In this document: positions 1 through 11,439 of the stretch, piece after piece
Layout: each line of letters begins with the position of its first letter
Numbering within the stretch: the first letter of the stretch is position 1
Translations under genes and position numbers: made by a program
Origin: Boswellia sacra
Taxonomy: Eukaryota; Streptophyta; Magnoliopsida; Sapindales; Burseraceae
Direction: 5' to 3'
DNA: 64,000 nucleotides
Assembly: GCA_013180625.2 (NCBI GenBank)
Contig: SNVD02013077.1
Coordinates: 372,001 to 436,000 of the forward strand
The notes under the pieces: model-generated
What the model was told of the DNA's origin: nothing
Database searches by the model: none
What the model saw: the letters and a program-made list of their open reading frames with translations, nothing else

Positions 1-2600
1 GGTTTAAGAGGCATCATATGATGGCAAGATAAAGCACCCAACTTTTGACATTTTTCACACGAACGACAAAAATTGTTAGTATCTTTGAACAAAGTGGGCT
101 AATAGAGTCCACATTATAAAATTTTTGCGGCAGTCTTTTTTATTGAGAAATGACCACCATAAGCAGCGATATGGCAAAAGTTTAAGACACTAGTAATTTC
201 ACTGTCAGGAATGCAACGTCGCATAATTTGGTCAATGCAATATTTGAAAAGATAAGGATCATCCCAATAAAAATTATGCACCTCAACCAAGAATTTACTT
301 TTATCTTGTACACTCCAGTTAGATGGAACTTCTCTGCAAACCAAGTAATTTACAATATGTGCATACCAAGGTACTTGGCTTACAGTAAAAAGATGTTCAT
401 CAGGGAAATCATCTTAAATAGGTAGGACATTAGTAGAATCATGGAACTCAAGATGAGATAAATGATCTGCTACAACGTTTTTGACACCCTTGTTGTCCTT
501 AATGGTTAGATCAAATTCCTGTAAAAGAATAATCCACCTAATTAGACGGGGCCTAGCATTTTTCTTAGAAAGAAGGTACTTAAGAGCTGCATGGTCAATA
601 AAAATAGTAATAGGTGAACCAATTAAATAAGAATGAAATTTGTCCAATGCAAAAACAATAGCTAATAGTTCATTTTCAGTAGTAGAATAATTCATTTGAG
701 CATCATTTAAGGTCCTACTAGCATAGTGAACAACAAAGGGTTTGTCCTCCCTTCGTTGACCAAGGACTGCTCCTACAGCATAGTTACTGGCGTCACATAT
801 AATCTCAAATGTAAGGTTCCAATCAGGTGACTACATAATAGGAGCAGTGGTGAGTTTGGCAATTAGTGTCTGAAATGCTTCCTTACAGGCTTGAGTCTAC
901 ACAAATTTAGTATCTTTTAATAAGAGGTTACACAATGGTCTAGATATAGAAGAAAAATTTTGTATAAACCTCCTATAAAAACCAGCATGCCCTAGAAAAG
1001 ATAGGACATCTTTTATCGTTTTGGGTGTAGGTAATTTAGATATCAACTCGATTTTAGCCTTGTTAACCTCCATTCCTCTTTCTAAAATAGTGTGTCCCAA
1101 AACAATCCCAGAAGACACCATGATATGACATTTTTTCCAATTAAGCACAAGTCCTTTTTCTTCACACCTCCTCAAAACAGATTTTAAGTTAAGTAGACAT
1201 GAATCAAAAGAGTTGTAAAAAACAGTCAAATCATCCATAAAAACCTCCATGCATTTTTCAACCATGTCTGAGAAAATACTAAGCATGCAACGTTGAAAAG
1301 TAGCTCGTGCATTACATAATCCAAATGGCATCCTACGAAAAGCTTAAGTACCAAAAGGGCATATGAAGATAGTCTTATCCTGATCCTCTATAGCTATCTC
1401 TATTTGGTAATATCCTGAATACCCATTGAGAAAGCAATAAAAAGGATGACTAGCTACACTTTCCAAGATTTGGTCAATAAGAGGCAATGGAAAGTAGTCT
1501 TTTCGGATGGCTGTGTTTAATTTCCTACAATCAATGCACATCCGCCATCCGGTTACTACCCTAGTTGGAACAGACACTCCTTTATCATTTTAAACCACAG
1601 TTAGTCCAAATTTCTTAGGCACTACCTGTGTTGGACTTACTTATTGACTATCAGATATTGGATAGATTATACCTGCATCTAATAGTTTTAAGACTTCTTT
1701 CTTTACCACTTCTTTCATTGTTGGGTTAAGTCTTCTTTGGGGGTCTCTACGAGGTTGGGTACCTTCCTCTAGATGGATTCTATAGGAACATATTAATGGA
1801 GAAATACCTTTAATATTAGCTATAGTCCAACCTAGTGCAAACTTATGTTTTTTTAACAAGTTTATTAATTTTTCATCTTGTTCAACACTAAGTTATGAAG
1901 AAATAATAACAGGAAAGGTATCACCTAGTCCCAAGAATACGTGCTTCAAACCTTTGGACAGTGGAGAAAGTTCAACTTCTGGTGCCTCTAAGTTAGAGCG
2001 TTTTGGCTTCTCTCCTCCACGAGGCAATTCTTCAGAGCGTGGTTGCCAAAATTGAGTCCTTTTATCTTGTGAGTCAAAAACACCAAACACATTAGTTGTA
2101 TCATCAGGATAAAATAAATCTTCAAAATCAGAATCAAGAAGGTATTCTAAAGAGTCAAAATCCTGTTTTCTATAAGCCTTCTCTGAGATAGGTGTGCCTA
2201 TCATATATGAATGGTAGCAGTCATCCTCCTCTCACGGTTGTTTTCCAATATGAAAAATATTCACCTCAAGAGTCATATTCCCAAATAATAATTTGATAAG
2301 ACTGTTCCTGCAATTAATAAAAGTGTTAGCAGTGGCAAGAAAATGTCTCCCTAAAATAAGAGGGATTTTGGACTCCATATTGACCACAGACTTGGTATCC
2401 AAAATAAGAAAATCAACAGGGTAATAAAATTTATCAATCTGTATTAGAACATCTTCCATTATTCCCCGTGGTTTTTTGACTGATCGATCGGCCAATTGTA
2501 GAACTACAGATATGGGTTTGATCTCTCCAAGTCCTAATTATAAGTAAACAGAATAGGGCATGAGATTGACACTTGCTCCCAAGTCTAACAATGCTCGACT
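1..2600 (-). pseudogene. pol polyprotein: protease, reverse transcriptase, RNase H, integrase start
   Basis: One reading frame continues from about 2,600 to the window edge but is cut by at least nine stop codons. In order it shows the protease (LGASVNLMPYSVYL near 2,560; ILGRHF near 2,340), reverse transcriptase (DAGIIYPISDS near 1,660, palm motifs at 1,577-1,344, FMDD box near 1,230), RNase H (SPDWNL to ENELLAIVFALDKFHSYL near 830-610), and the integrase zinc finger (CHIAAYGGHFS, then CRSCEKC) near 170-20. The first catalytic aspartate of reverse transcriptase (FLDGYSGY in relatives) reads FLNGYSGY near 1,420. Most stops are one C-to-T or G-to-A change from the codon expected from relatives. 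Confidence 0.9.
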
Positions 2601-3031
2601 GAATTCATGTGTCCCAATCTGGCAGGAAATTGTAGGACACCTTGGATCTTTGTACTTGGGTGGCACTTTCTGTTCAATTACTACACTTACCTGTTCTGTC
2701 AATAATGCAGTCTTCTTGACATGGTGCTTTCTTTTGATAGTGCATAGATCCTTGATAACTTTGGCATAAGCCGAAACCTATTTAATTACATGCAACAAGG
2801 GAAGATTAATCTTAACTTGTTTTAAGTATTCTAAAATCTCACCTTGAATTTTCGAGTTTTTCCCATTAGATCTAAGAGCTTGGGGAAAAGGCACCTGGAT
2901 CAAAAATTTCTTTTCAAGTTCTTTCTAAAAAATGTCCTCCTTTTGTGGGGGAACATCTTCGTTTTCCATGGTTGTGTTGATTGGCAATGTAGGCTTATTT
3001 AAAATCTTACCACTCCGAGTAGTGATGGCAT

Positions 3032-4354
3032 TTACCTCTTCGAGATTTTGTGTGTTAGAAGTAGAGGCTTGTGCCATATGTTACCCATTTGGATTAGACT
3101 GAGTTTGAGATGGAAACTTACCTCGCTCTTGTATGTCAAAGCACTAGTTAGCTTAGTGATTTGACTTTTGATCTCCTTGTTCTTTTCCACCACTTGTGCA
3201 AGAACTGTTTCGAATTTTTGGTTAGTCTTATTTTGGGCCTCCATAAATGCTTGTAAGGTGTGCTCTAAGGAATTCCTAACTTGTGGTGTATTGTATTGAG
3301 GTGCTTGATAAGACTTGGTGGTTGTTGTTCCTGTTTCCATTGGTTGTTATTTTGGGGGTTAAATTTCCAACTAAAGTTTGGGTGGTTTCTCTAGCCAAGG
3401 TTATAGGTTTTAGAATAAGGTGAATAAGGCTTTTTATATATCCCTAAGGCATTACATTGTTCCTCATACACCTCTTTCATCTCACTATAAGTTGGACAAT
3501 CCTTAGCTAAGTGTTCCACCCCTCCACAAACAAAACATGTATCTTGTGATTCAACCTTAGCAACCGTGTGGGTGACCTTCTTATCTTCGGTTTTCAAGGC
3601 TTCCAATTCCTATTTAAGACTTCTAATTGCGCTTTAAGGTTGTCCTCTTCCTTAAATGGTAAATTTCACTAGATTGTGACCTATTTGTGCTATCTATAGT
3701 GCTAGGTCCAGTCCATGTATGGGCTTTTTCAGCTAAGTCTTTAAGGAATTCTACGGCTTCCTCATGGTCTTTTTGAAGGAACTCTCCATTACATATCATC
3801 TCAACAAATTAGCACTCCCTAATTGTGAGTCCCTCATAGAAGTAACTTACCAAGTGCCAATTTTCATACCCATGATGAGGACACATGTTTTGCAACTCTT
3901 TAAATCTTTCCGAAGTTTGGTACAATGTTTCACTATCTTTTTTGGAGAAAGAGGAAATTTGTCTTTTTAGGTCGTTAGTCTTATGTTGTGGGAAATATTT
4001 GTTGAAAAACACTTGGATCATTTCTGCCCAAGTTCCTATGGATGTTAGCCTTAAAGAGTAAAGCCAACTCTTTGCTTTGTCTTTTAGAGAGAAAGGGAAA
4101 AATTTTAACCAAACAGAATCTATGGCATTGGCCTGACTATGAAAGGTGCCCACTACTTCTTCAAATTTTCTAACATGCACATAAGGGTTTTCACTATCTA
4201 AACCATGGAAAGTTGGTAAAAGATGTATCATCCCAGGGTGAAAGTCCAATTTTGGTATGTTGGGTGGAAATATGATACATGATGGTGTGGCTGTGCAGGT
4301 ACGATGCAAGTAATCTTTTAGAGTTTTAACGGGGTTGTCCTCATGTTGGCTCAT
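3032..4354 (-). pseudogene. gag polyprotein fragments (capsid and CCHC zinc knuckle)
   Basis: The first fragment (4,354-3,809) starts with MSQHEDNPVKTLKDYLH and contains the retrotransposon gag domain, with a typical stretch SETLYQTSERFKELQNMCPH. The nucleocapsid knuckle is at 3,606-3,391, in another frame, and has the pattern C-x2-C-x4-H-x4-C (CFVCGGVEHLAKDC). A third piece (3,340-3,032), back in the first frame, is coiled-coil-like. At least two frame changes separate the pieces, so no full gag can be made. This would have formed the particle coat and bound the element RNA. Confidence 0.85.
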
Positions 4355-4974
4355 TGTATTAGAATTAAAAGATGAAGATTAACTAAAAATTGGATTTTCT
4401 TCGGTTGCAAAATCTTGTTGTGGTTCTAATTCTGATTTCTTCATAGATCTCCCTCGTTTGTCTCTATATTGCTTCATACATCCTTACAATTTGTCTCTCC
4501 TTTTTTTTTTTAACACAAGAAAGTTCTCAAATAAAGTCAAAAAGCAAAAAGATAAAAAAAAGTTGGAGAGAAGAAGAGAAAAAAATAAAATAAAACAAAC
4601 AAGATGGCAAAGCCAACCTTCGAGAAGTATATGCAAAATAAAATATAATTAAAAGAAACAAGATGGCAAAGCTAACCCTTCAAATATAAAACAAGAATAT
4701 TAAAAGACTATAATTTAAAAATTTAGAAGTTAGGAACATAAAAAAAATTAGGTGCGTAAAAATAAAAAGTTAATACAAGAATAATTAAGATAATAAAATA
4801 TTAAAAAAATGAAAAAGGAAGAGAATAATAATTAGAGTTAGGCAAGATTAGGAAAAGTTAGGCAAAGTTAAGAAATTATTTAAACAAAAAAAATAGAAAA
4901 GCAAAGAAACTAAGAGATGAAATTTTACAAGAAAAAGAAATGAAAAATATAAACCATCTTTCGTCTATTTCGCC
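4355..4974 (-). other. Untranslated leader of the retrotransposon
   Basis: This lies between the primer site and the gag start. It is A-rich on the plus strand, with runs of A and repeats of the type caagatggcaaagc (near 4,600 and 4,660). No coding frame is convincing. It fits the long leader usual in this group. Confidence 0.55.
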
Positions 4975-4992
4975 TCCCCGACAACGATGCCA
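4975..4992 (-). other. Primer binding site of the retrotransposon
   Basis: On the minus strand the bases read TGGCATCGTTGTCGGGGA. This matches the pattern TGGCGCCGTTGCCGGGGA, which is familiar from Athila-type elements and usually assigned to a tRNA-Asp primer. Two C-to-T type differences are visible. It lies five bases from the LTR end. Confidence 0.75.
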
Positions 4993-4997
4993 AATTT

Positions 4998-6415
4998 TGT
5001 TTACGTCCAAATTATACCGCGGTTATTATAGTTTAGGTTGAGGTGTCGAATCCACAATGAGGCTTTCGACAAAAGAGGTTAGTAAAACAAAAATACTAAA
5101 AAGATAATAAAAACGTAAATTTTAACTTTGAAGTGATTGATTATAAAGAGACTACAATGCATAATAATTGGAAACAATCGATGGTAATTAAGAGGTAAGG
5201 CATCGAGAATCACTTATATGTTTTGTAAATCTAATTCTCACTTTGATTCAACAATTATAATTCAATTGAAAATTTCACATCCCAAACAATCAATCGAAAA
5301 ATATGTATCGTAAAACATAATTGATAAACACATGTATTTGATATGCATAAACTCTTTACAAGCAATATTTACCAACAACGTTCATCTTTACAAGTTATCC
5401 AAGGGCGACAATATATCTATTGACAATATTGTAGTAAAAGATTAACTTATAAAACAAAACTACCGGTAAAAATTATAATTCAACACGAATCACATAAAGA
5501 AAGCATGACTGAATTTATATGAAATTGAGAATTATAATTTCTGGATTAGAGACAAATCATAAGATGAGAAAGAGTTTAACACATAAACAAACATACAAAC
5601 TTTATAGCTCTTGAGGAAGAATCAAAGTAGAGAAATAGATAAACTACACATACAAGTTCATCTCTAGCCCTACCAAGAGTTCTAGCCTAACTTATAATTC
5701 ATTCCCATCATTTCTAAAGAAAAGATACAAGAGAGAATTGTAATATACAATGATATAATGGAATTCAAATGATTTTTCTCCTCTCTCATTCAACTCTTCA
5801 AGTTGTCCTTATATAGGTGATTAAATGGAACTATTTAATCTGAACCAATCTTCCACATTTTCGGCCACCAAACCTTCCACCAACTTGCAGCACATTTTTT
5901 ACTAACAAAACGATTGAATTAGGCTTTGTGGAAAACATGAAATTGTAGCTTTTTGTCTCATCTTTCCATGGCCACTAGATTCATGCAATTTGGACAAGTC
6001 TTCTCTGAGATATGGTCAAACTACTAAACATGGATTGGGCTGAGCAATAACTACAGTTCAGTTTTGTTGTGTCTCAATTTCAGCTCATCAAATGTTGGAT
6101 TTGGGCTTTTAATTATTCTTCAACTTTGTGTAGTAGGATTGAGTCATGTTGCTCTAGGTCCAAGAATCTCTTCCTTTTGATTTATAGATTGAGAGTTATG
6201 TCTATTTTATTAAACCTACAAAAAGATTTCCATTAATCATAATTTAGGGACAACACTTTATTTCAAGATAAAGACTAAAAAAATGCAAAAGAAATGAAAC
6301 AAATGTAAAAGAGGCATAAGCAAAATAATTATGTTAAAATATCATAAAAGTTTACAATATTCACCAATTAGTATTAATTATTTATACTTAAGAGTGCATT
6401 TTCATGCGTTTATCA
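4998..6415 (-). repeat. 5' LTR of the retrotransposon
   Basis: The boundary at 4,998 is the TG that follows the primer binding site after five bases. The other end is the CA of TTTATCA at 6,411-6,415, which gives an LTR of about 1.4 kb starting TG and ending CA. On the element's strand it begins TGATAAACGCATG. It contains no long reading frame and is AT-rich. The outer boundary is inferred from the TG/CA rule, because the second LTR is not in the window. Confidence 0.75.
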
Positions 6416-6732
6416 TGTGTCAATGTAAATTAAAAATAAATAGAATAATATTAATAAATCACCTCAAATTTTAGTTTAATTTTAAACAGAAAATGATTAT
6501 GTATTTTTAATTGATAATATCTCTAAAATTATATAAAAATGATTATTTTTATGATATAATTAATAAAAAATGAATAATTTAAAAAAATGATTGATAAAAA
6601 TATATAAGCATCATTCACTTAAAATTAAACCAAATTTCGAAGGTAATTATAAAAATTGCCCAAAAAAAATACAAAAATTAACCAAATCATTAAAGCTGCC
6701 ATCATTCAACTCTGAAGAAAGATTAAAAAAAA
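6416..6732. other. AT-rich spacer between retrotransposon and MULE-1
   Basis: The stretch is very AT-rich, without a coding frame or recognisable repeat. It separates the LTR end from the first MULE terminus. Confidence 0.5.
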
Positions 6733-6850
6733 CAAAAAATTGAAAATATAGACACTATTAGGGGACTTAAGTGAAATATAGACACATCCTGAAAAATTTT
6801 TATGCCATAGACACTTTCCTCGAAAAAAAACTAAAATGCCCTTAATAATT
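6733..6850 (+). repeat. Left terminal inverted repeat of MULE-1
   Basis: It contains the core TAGACACTATTAGGGG, then ACACATCCTGAAAAA and ATGCCATAGACACTTTC. The same blocks occur at 16,260-16,350 in the same orientation and, reversed, at 24,590-24,845. Confidence 0.8.
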
Positions 6851-7202
6851 CAATTTAGAAAAGAAAGAAATGAAACACAACTCGACTCCTTCCTTCCTGC
6901 ACTGTCCGAAACACTCTTCAACAGTTTTGTTTCATTTCATCTCATTGTTTAATCGTAGAGTTGAAGCTGAGTAACAAGGTAAGACAAACTCTCCTTAATC
7001 TCTCTCTAAATGGCGCAAGAATGTTGAAGTAGGTAGTAATGTTTTCGTTATTTATTGTTTCGGTAGCTATCAACCGCATTATGTAGCTTAAAATAAGGAT
7101 ATGTATATGAACTAAGCTTAGAGAAAGCGCGGTTTGTGTCCAAATTTGCTAGAAACTGCAAATTCGTTGAGAAAATCTGGTATTGCAGTTGACGGGGAAG
7201 AA

Positions 7203-7560
7203 GACACGATTTGTTGAGCGACTTCGCTCGATGTATCGGATCTACTCTCGACATGTCAAGGGGTAATGTCGAGTGTCAAGGGAATGTGTCGAGCCTACGG
7301 TCGAATGTCAAGTTAGTGCGTCGAGTGCGGTTTCGATAGCGTCGATTGTCAGATGTGCATTTAGTCGAGTTTGTGTGTCGAGTGTGGTTTATCGAGTCTG
7401 CGATTGAGTGTCGAGTTAGTGCGTCGAGTGTAGTGTCGACAACATCGATTGTCGGATGTGTATTTAGTCGAGCTTGTGTGTCGAGTGCAGTTTGGCAAGT
7501 GTCGTGTGTCGAGTGTCGAGCGTCGAGCTTGATTTCGTTGAGATATGTCGAGTTTTTGGG
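7203..7560 (+). repeat. Dense GTGTCGA / TCGAGTGT motif array (MULE-1, transposase side)
   Basis: About 350 bases are packed with variants of GTGTCGAGTG in one orientation, with TCGA palindromes every 10-25 bases. It lies upstream of the transposase gene. Related arrays lie at 15,280-15,760 and 16,720-17,060, at the other end of the MULE. A role as subterminal transposase-binding sites or as promoter sequence is inference. Confidence 0.75.
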
Positions 7561-7695
7561 CAGAATTGTCATTTTTTTGACCTATTTAAGCAATTTCATA
7601 AGAATTTTTTGTCCACAGACCTTATATGATATGTCTCTATCATGCAGGATATGAAAACTTTACGCATCCTTATTCTATACAATGGTTCTTAGACT

Positions 7696-10395
7696 ATGCA
7701 AAAGAATGGTGGTTATTTGTACACTGGTGGGAGAGCCAAGCCAATGATAATTCGTAGGTGTGCTACATATAATGAGTTGGTTGAGTGTAATAATACTGAA
7801 ATGAGTTAGGATTTTCGTAAGCATCACATGACTTTAAAGGTTCAATTTGCTTTTAAGGTTGTTCCGCTAATGCCGACTCCTATCGAGACTGACAAAGATG
7901 TTTGTTTTTTTTTATACAACATTGTTTGGAGGACCAACAATCATATACACCATTAATTGTCAAAGTTGAAGATAAGGAGAAGCGAAGACAAAGGTCAAGA
8001 TCCGATGCAGTACGAAGGCGACAAAGATCTTCTCATCCCTCTTTGTTTCGCTCAGCAAGTGGAAGCAACCAATTAAGTGAGTCCACTCTTGTTTGTGCAC
8101 AACCACAATTGAATGATGACGTTGGTATTGAGTTTGAACAATGTTCAGGGCACGCAGGGCACGAGTCAGTTGGGGTGTTAGTTGAAAATGGAGACGGGGT
8201 GCCCTCATCGATGCCATCGAGATTAGTACGTCATCTCGATAGTATTAGAGAGTTTGAGAGTTTAGGTAATATTGATGTTAATAATGCTGGTGATGATGTT
8301 AATGATGACGATGGTGGTGATGAAGATTATGATAATGGTAGTGATGATGTTAGTATGTTGACGATGAGAATGATTATTGCACTATTCGTATTGAGAATAA
8401 TGTCGAGGGTTTGGATGATTTTATTATTGATGGGTAGAATGTAGACGGTTCACATTTGAATGATGATAAACAGACAGAGATCTTCAATAATATGAACCAG
8501 GATGTGCCATTTACCATTCATTCTCCAATTTACTCCGCACCTACTCCTCCATTATACGGACATCAACAAGATCTGGTGTCGAATAATGAGCCGAGAATAG
8601 ATGCAAATCCTATACATGAAGAAGCTAATTTGGGCTATGAAAATTATAGCCATCGGGCTAACACATTTAGGTGGATGCCGCCTACTTTGTATTCATCATC
8701 CGCAAATGGCGAAAATGCTTCATCGTTTGTAGTTGATGGGATTGAGGTTACGATTGGGCAGTGTTTAACAGCAAAAAGGAGCTTTGTGAGAAGTTATCAA
8801 ATTTGGCATTAAGACACAACTTTCAATTCCAGGTGAGAAACTCTAACACAACAAGGTTTGAGGTTGTCTGTCGTGCTGCATCTTGTAAATGGTATTTACG
8901 TGCCACAAAGGTAGCCAATTTACATTTCTTCCAAATGAAAAAGTATAAGAACCATCACACATGCTCCGAAGTCGGACTTCACCCAAATTATAAACAGGCA
9001 ACTGCACATGTCATAGGCAAACATATCAAGAGCAAATTCGTTGAGGCTTCGAGAATTTATCGTCCGAAGGATATTATGTTTGATGTTCAAGAGTCATTGG
9101 GTGTTAATATCATATACAACAAGGCATGGAGGGCAAAGGAGGCAGCTTTGCAAGAACTTTATGGATCTCATGAGGAATCATTCATACTACTCCCCCAGTA
9201 CATGTACATGATTGAGAAAGCAAACCCGAGGACCAAAACGACTTTAGAAACTGATGACAACAACCATTTTATATACTTTGTCATGGGTATGAGGGCCTCT
9301 ATTGTTGGATTTGCATCATCAATTAAGCCAATTATCGCAATTGATGAATCTTTCTTGAAAGGGAAATATAGAGATACAATGTTTTTGGCTTCTTGTATGG
9401 ATGGAAATAAACAAATATACCCATTGGTATTTAGAGTTAGGCATTCTGAAAATGATGACTCGTGGAACTGGTTCATGAGACAGTTGCGTGATCATGTTGC
9501 AGGAAATGTTCGAGATCTTGTTTTCATTTCTGACCGCCATCGTAGCATTGAACGAGCTGTTGTAGCAGTTTTTTCTCATGCACTGCATGTGGATTGTGCA
9601 CTCATCATTTGAAGGTAACTTGAAGGCAACGTTCAAGGACAAGACTTTGCTGGATATATACTCCCGAGCTGCAAGGACATATCACTGTGCTGATTTTGAC
9701 TATCATATACGACAAATTGAATCATATATACCAGCAGTAGCAAATTATCTTCGAGAGATTAGAGTTGATAAATAGGCACGTTCATAGTTTCATGGCCGAC
9801 AGTATAACATCATGACAACAAATATAGCTAAGTCGATAAACAACTGCTTGCGACATGGGCGATTCCTTCGGTTACATTGTTAGCAGATTATTACCGCGCA
9901 AACTTGTAGCAATGGTTCTATAAGCATCGACAGTTATTTGCTAACTCAGAATTACATCTCTCACTGTGGGCTAACAAGTTAATGGAAGAGCATTTAAAGG
10001 AGGGAGAACGTAAGAGGGTTAGTAGTATCTCTCTTACTATATATAAGGTGAGAGGCAACGACCGTGTTAGCATCGTTGACATGCATGCTCGGACATGCAC
10101 GTGCAAGGTGTTTGATCCAGACCAGCTTCCGTTTGCATATGTATTAGCTGTTTGCAAACGTATAAATCTACTGACGTGCCATGATTATTGTGCCCATTGG
10201 TATACGACTGAAACATTACTACATGCATATGCTCTGCCAGTTGTTCTTGTTAGAGTTAGTGAGGATTGGATGGTTCTTGAAGAGGTACGCAGCAGAGTGG
10301 TTTTACCGCTAGTTATGAGAAGACCAATCGGTCGTCCTCAGAGGAATCGAATCCCTTCTATCGGTGAGTCTAGCTCGTCTCGAACTTGTGGGTAG
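7696..10395 (+). pseudogene. MuDR-type transposase of MULE-1 (broken)
   Basis: Start is taken at the ATG beginning MQKNGGYLYTGG. It has an N-terminal MuDR domain, an acidic stretch (8,270-8,360), the MuDR zinc-binding DNA-binding domain (VVDGIEV through C-x4-C to HHTC, about 8,730-8,970), and the DDE transposase domain. That domain has first Asp in AIDESFLKGKY (about 9,345) and second in FISDRH (about 9,530). A SWIM-like C-terminal motif (CTCKVFD) follows near 10,095. Frameshifts lie near 8,355, 8,760 and 9,600, and stops include TAG at 9,773. It would cut and rejoin the element in the nucleus, but it cannot be made whole from this copy. The copy in MULE-2 is about 10% different over an eye-aligned 160 bases. 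Confidence 0.88.
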
Positions 10396-11439
10396 TGTGG
10401 AAGTTTCGGGTAAAATAGTCAAACTTGCTGAAACCCAATTCCACTTCATGATAGGGGATGATGTCTACCAAATGTAGGCAAGGGTTTTTTTTTGTCTATG
10501 TCACATTATTTGTTTGTTTTAAGTGACATAGTCTATTTATTTTACTCCTTTGGAGGCTAGTTCAAATGAATAACTTTCATTTATGAGATTTTGTTTATGT
10601 ATAAAACAATCATGTATGAAACATTCATTTATGTGCTTTGTCAATATATAAAACATTTGTGTATTAGTGTAAAACTTTCATGTATGAGTGGAATGGAACG
10701 ACGTACGCCTATATACCAATACATCCGAGAGAAAATATATTTACAAGTTTTCGTACCTGTATACATGGAAAACACGTGCTGCTATACAAAAAACGTAACT
10801 ATACAAAAATGTGTAAATATCCACAAAATATATATCCACAAGAAAGTACCATTCGGAGTTGCTTTATAGCTAAGCAAACTCAAACGGGAAACTAAACAGT
10901 CAGCATTCAAGAAAGAGTAATTGTACTGTGCTTAACAAAAAGTACGTATAAAACATTGATGCAACAACTCTCATTTAATGTCGTAGCCTCAAAATACTTA
11001 GCTGAAAAGTATATATTAATTGTTTAGGTGACTATAACTCCAATAGTAACATGAAAGAAGATCAACAGAGATGTGATCCCAAAGCTCACTCGCCTTTACA
11101 AGGAGAAATACTTGGGTGAAAGAATTCTTGCATATGATGGGCGTAAGACTCTATTTACGGCAAGCCCATTGCCCTTTGATTCGAAGGAATTTATTGTCAA
11201 TTTTGAAGACAAAGTGGTCAGGCCAGCACATCTCATTCAAAGGAATTTATTGTCAATGTATAAAACTTTCATGTACCAATACATTCGGGAAAAAATGTAT
11301 TTACAAGTTTTTGCACCCCTATACATGGAGAACATGTGCTACTCTACAAAATATGTCATTATACAAAAATGTGTAAATATCCACAAACTATATATTCATA
11401 AAAATGTGTAACTATACAAAATATATACATGACACGAAA
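10396..11439. repeat. Convergent 3' spacer of MULE-1 with an internal duplication
   Basis: This lies between the 3' ends of the transposase and ULP-like genes. A segment of about 170 bases (10,674-10,860) is repeated imperfectly at 11,262-11,430: both copies carry ATACATGGA, then ATACAAAAATGTGTAAATATCCACAAA. The intervening part includes the block TAGCTAAGCAAACTCAAACGGG. MULE-2 has its counterpart at 20,772-21,430 with one copy. Reading frames here are low-complexity and not credible genes. Confidence 0.65.

Larger units (their letters stand above)
1..6415 (-). mobile_element. Partial Ty3/gypsy (Athila-like) LTR retrotransposon, decayed
   Basis: The element reads right to left and runs off the left edge of the window. 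In its own order it has a 5' LTR (4,998-6,415), a primer binding site complementary to a tRNA 3' end (4,975-4,992), a gag region with a CCHC zinc knuckle, then protease, reverse transcriptase, RNase H and the zinc-binding start of integrase. This order is that of Ty3/gypsy elements. The gag start, the FMDD form of the reverse transcriptase box and the primer site resemble the plant Athila group. The coding frame is broken by many stops and by frameshifts in gag. The 3' LTR lies outside the window, so neither the target duplication nor LTR divergence can be checked. Confidence 0.9.

Noticed and set aside
7276..7654. Overlapping open frames on both strands in the GTGTCGA array
   Set aside because: They come from the repeat itself, are low-complexity, and match no protein.
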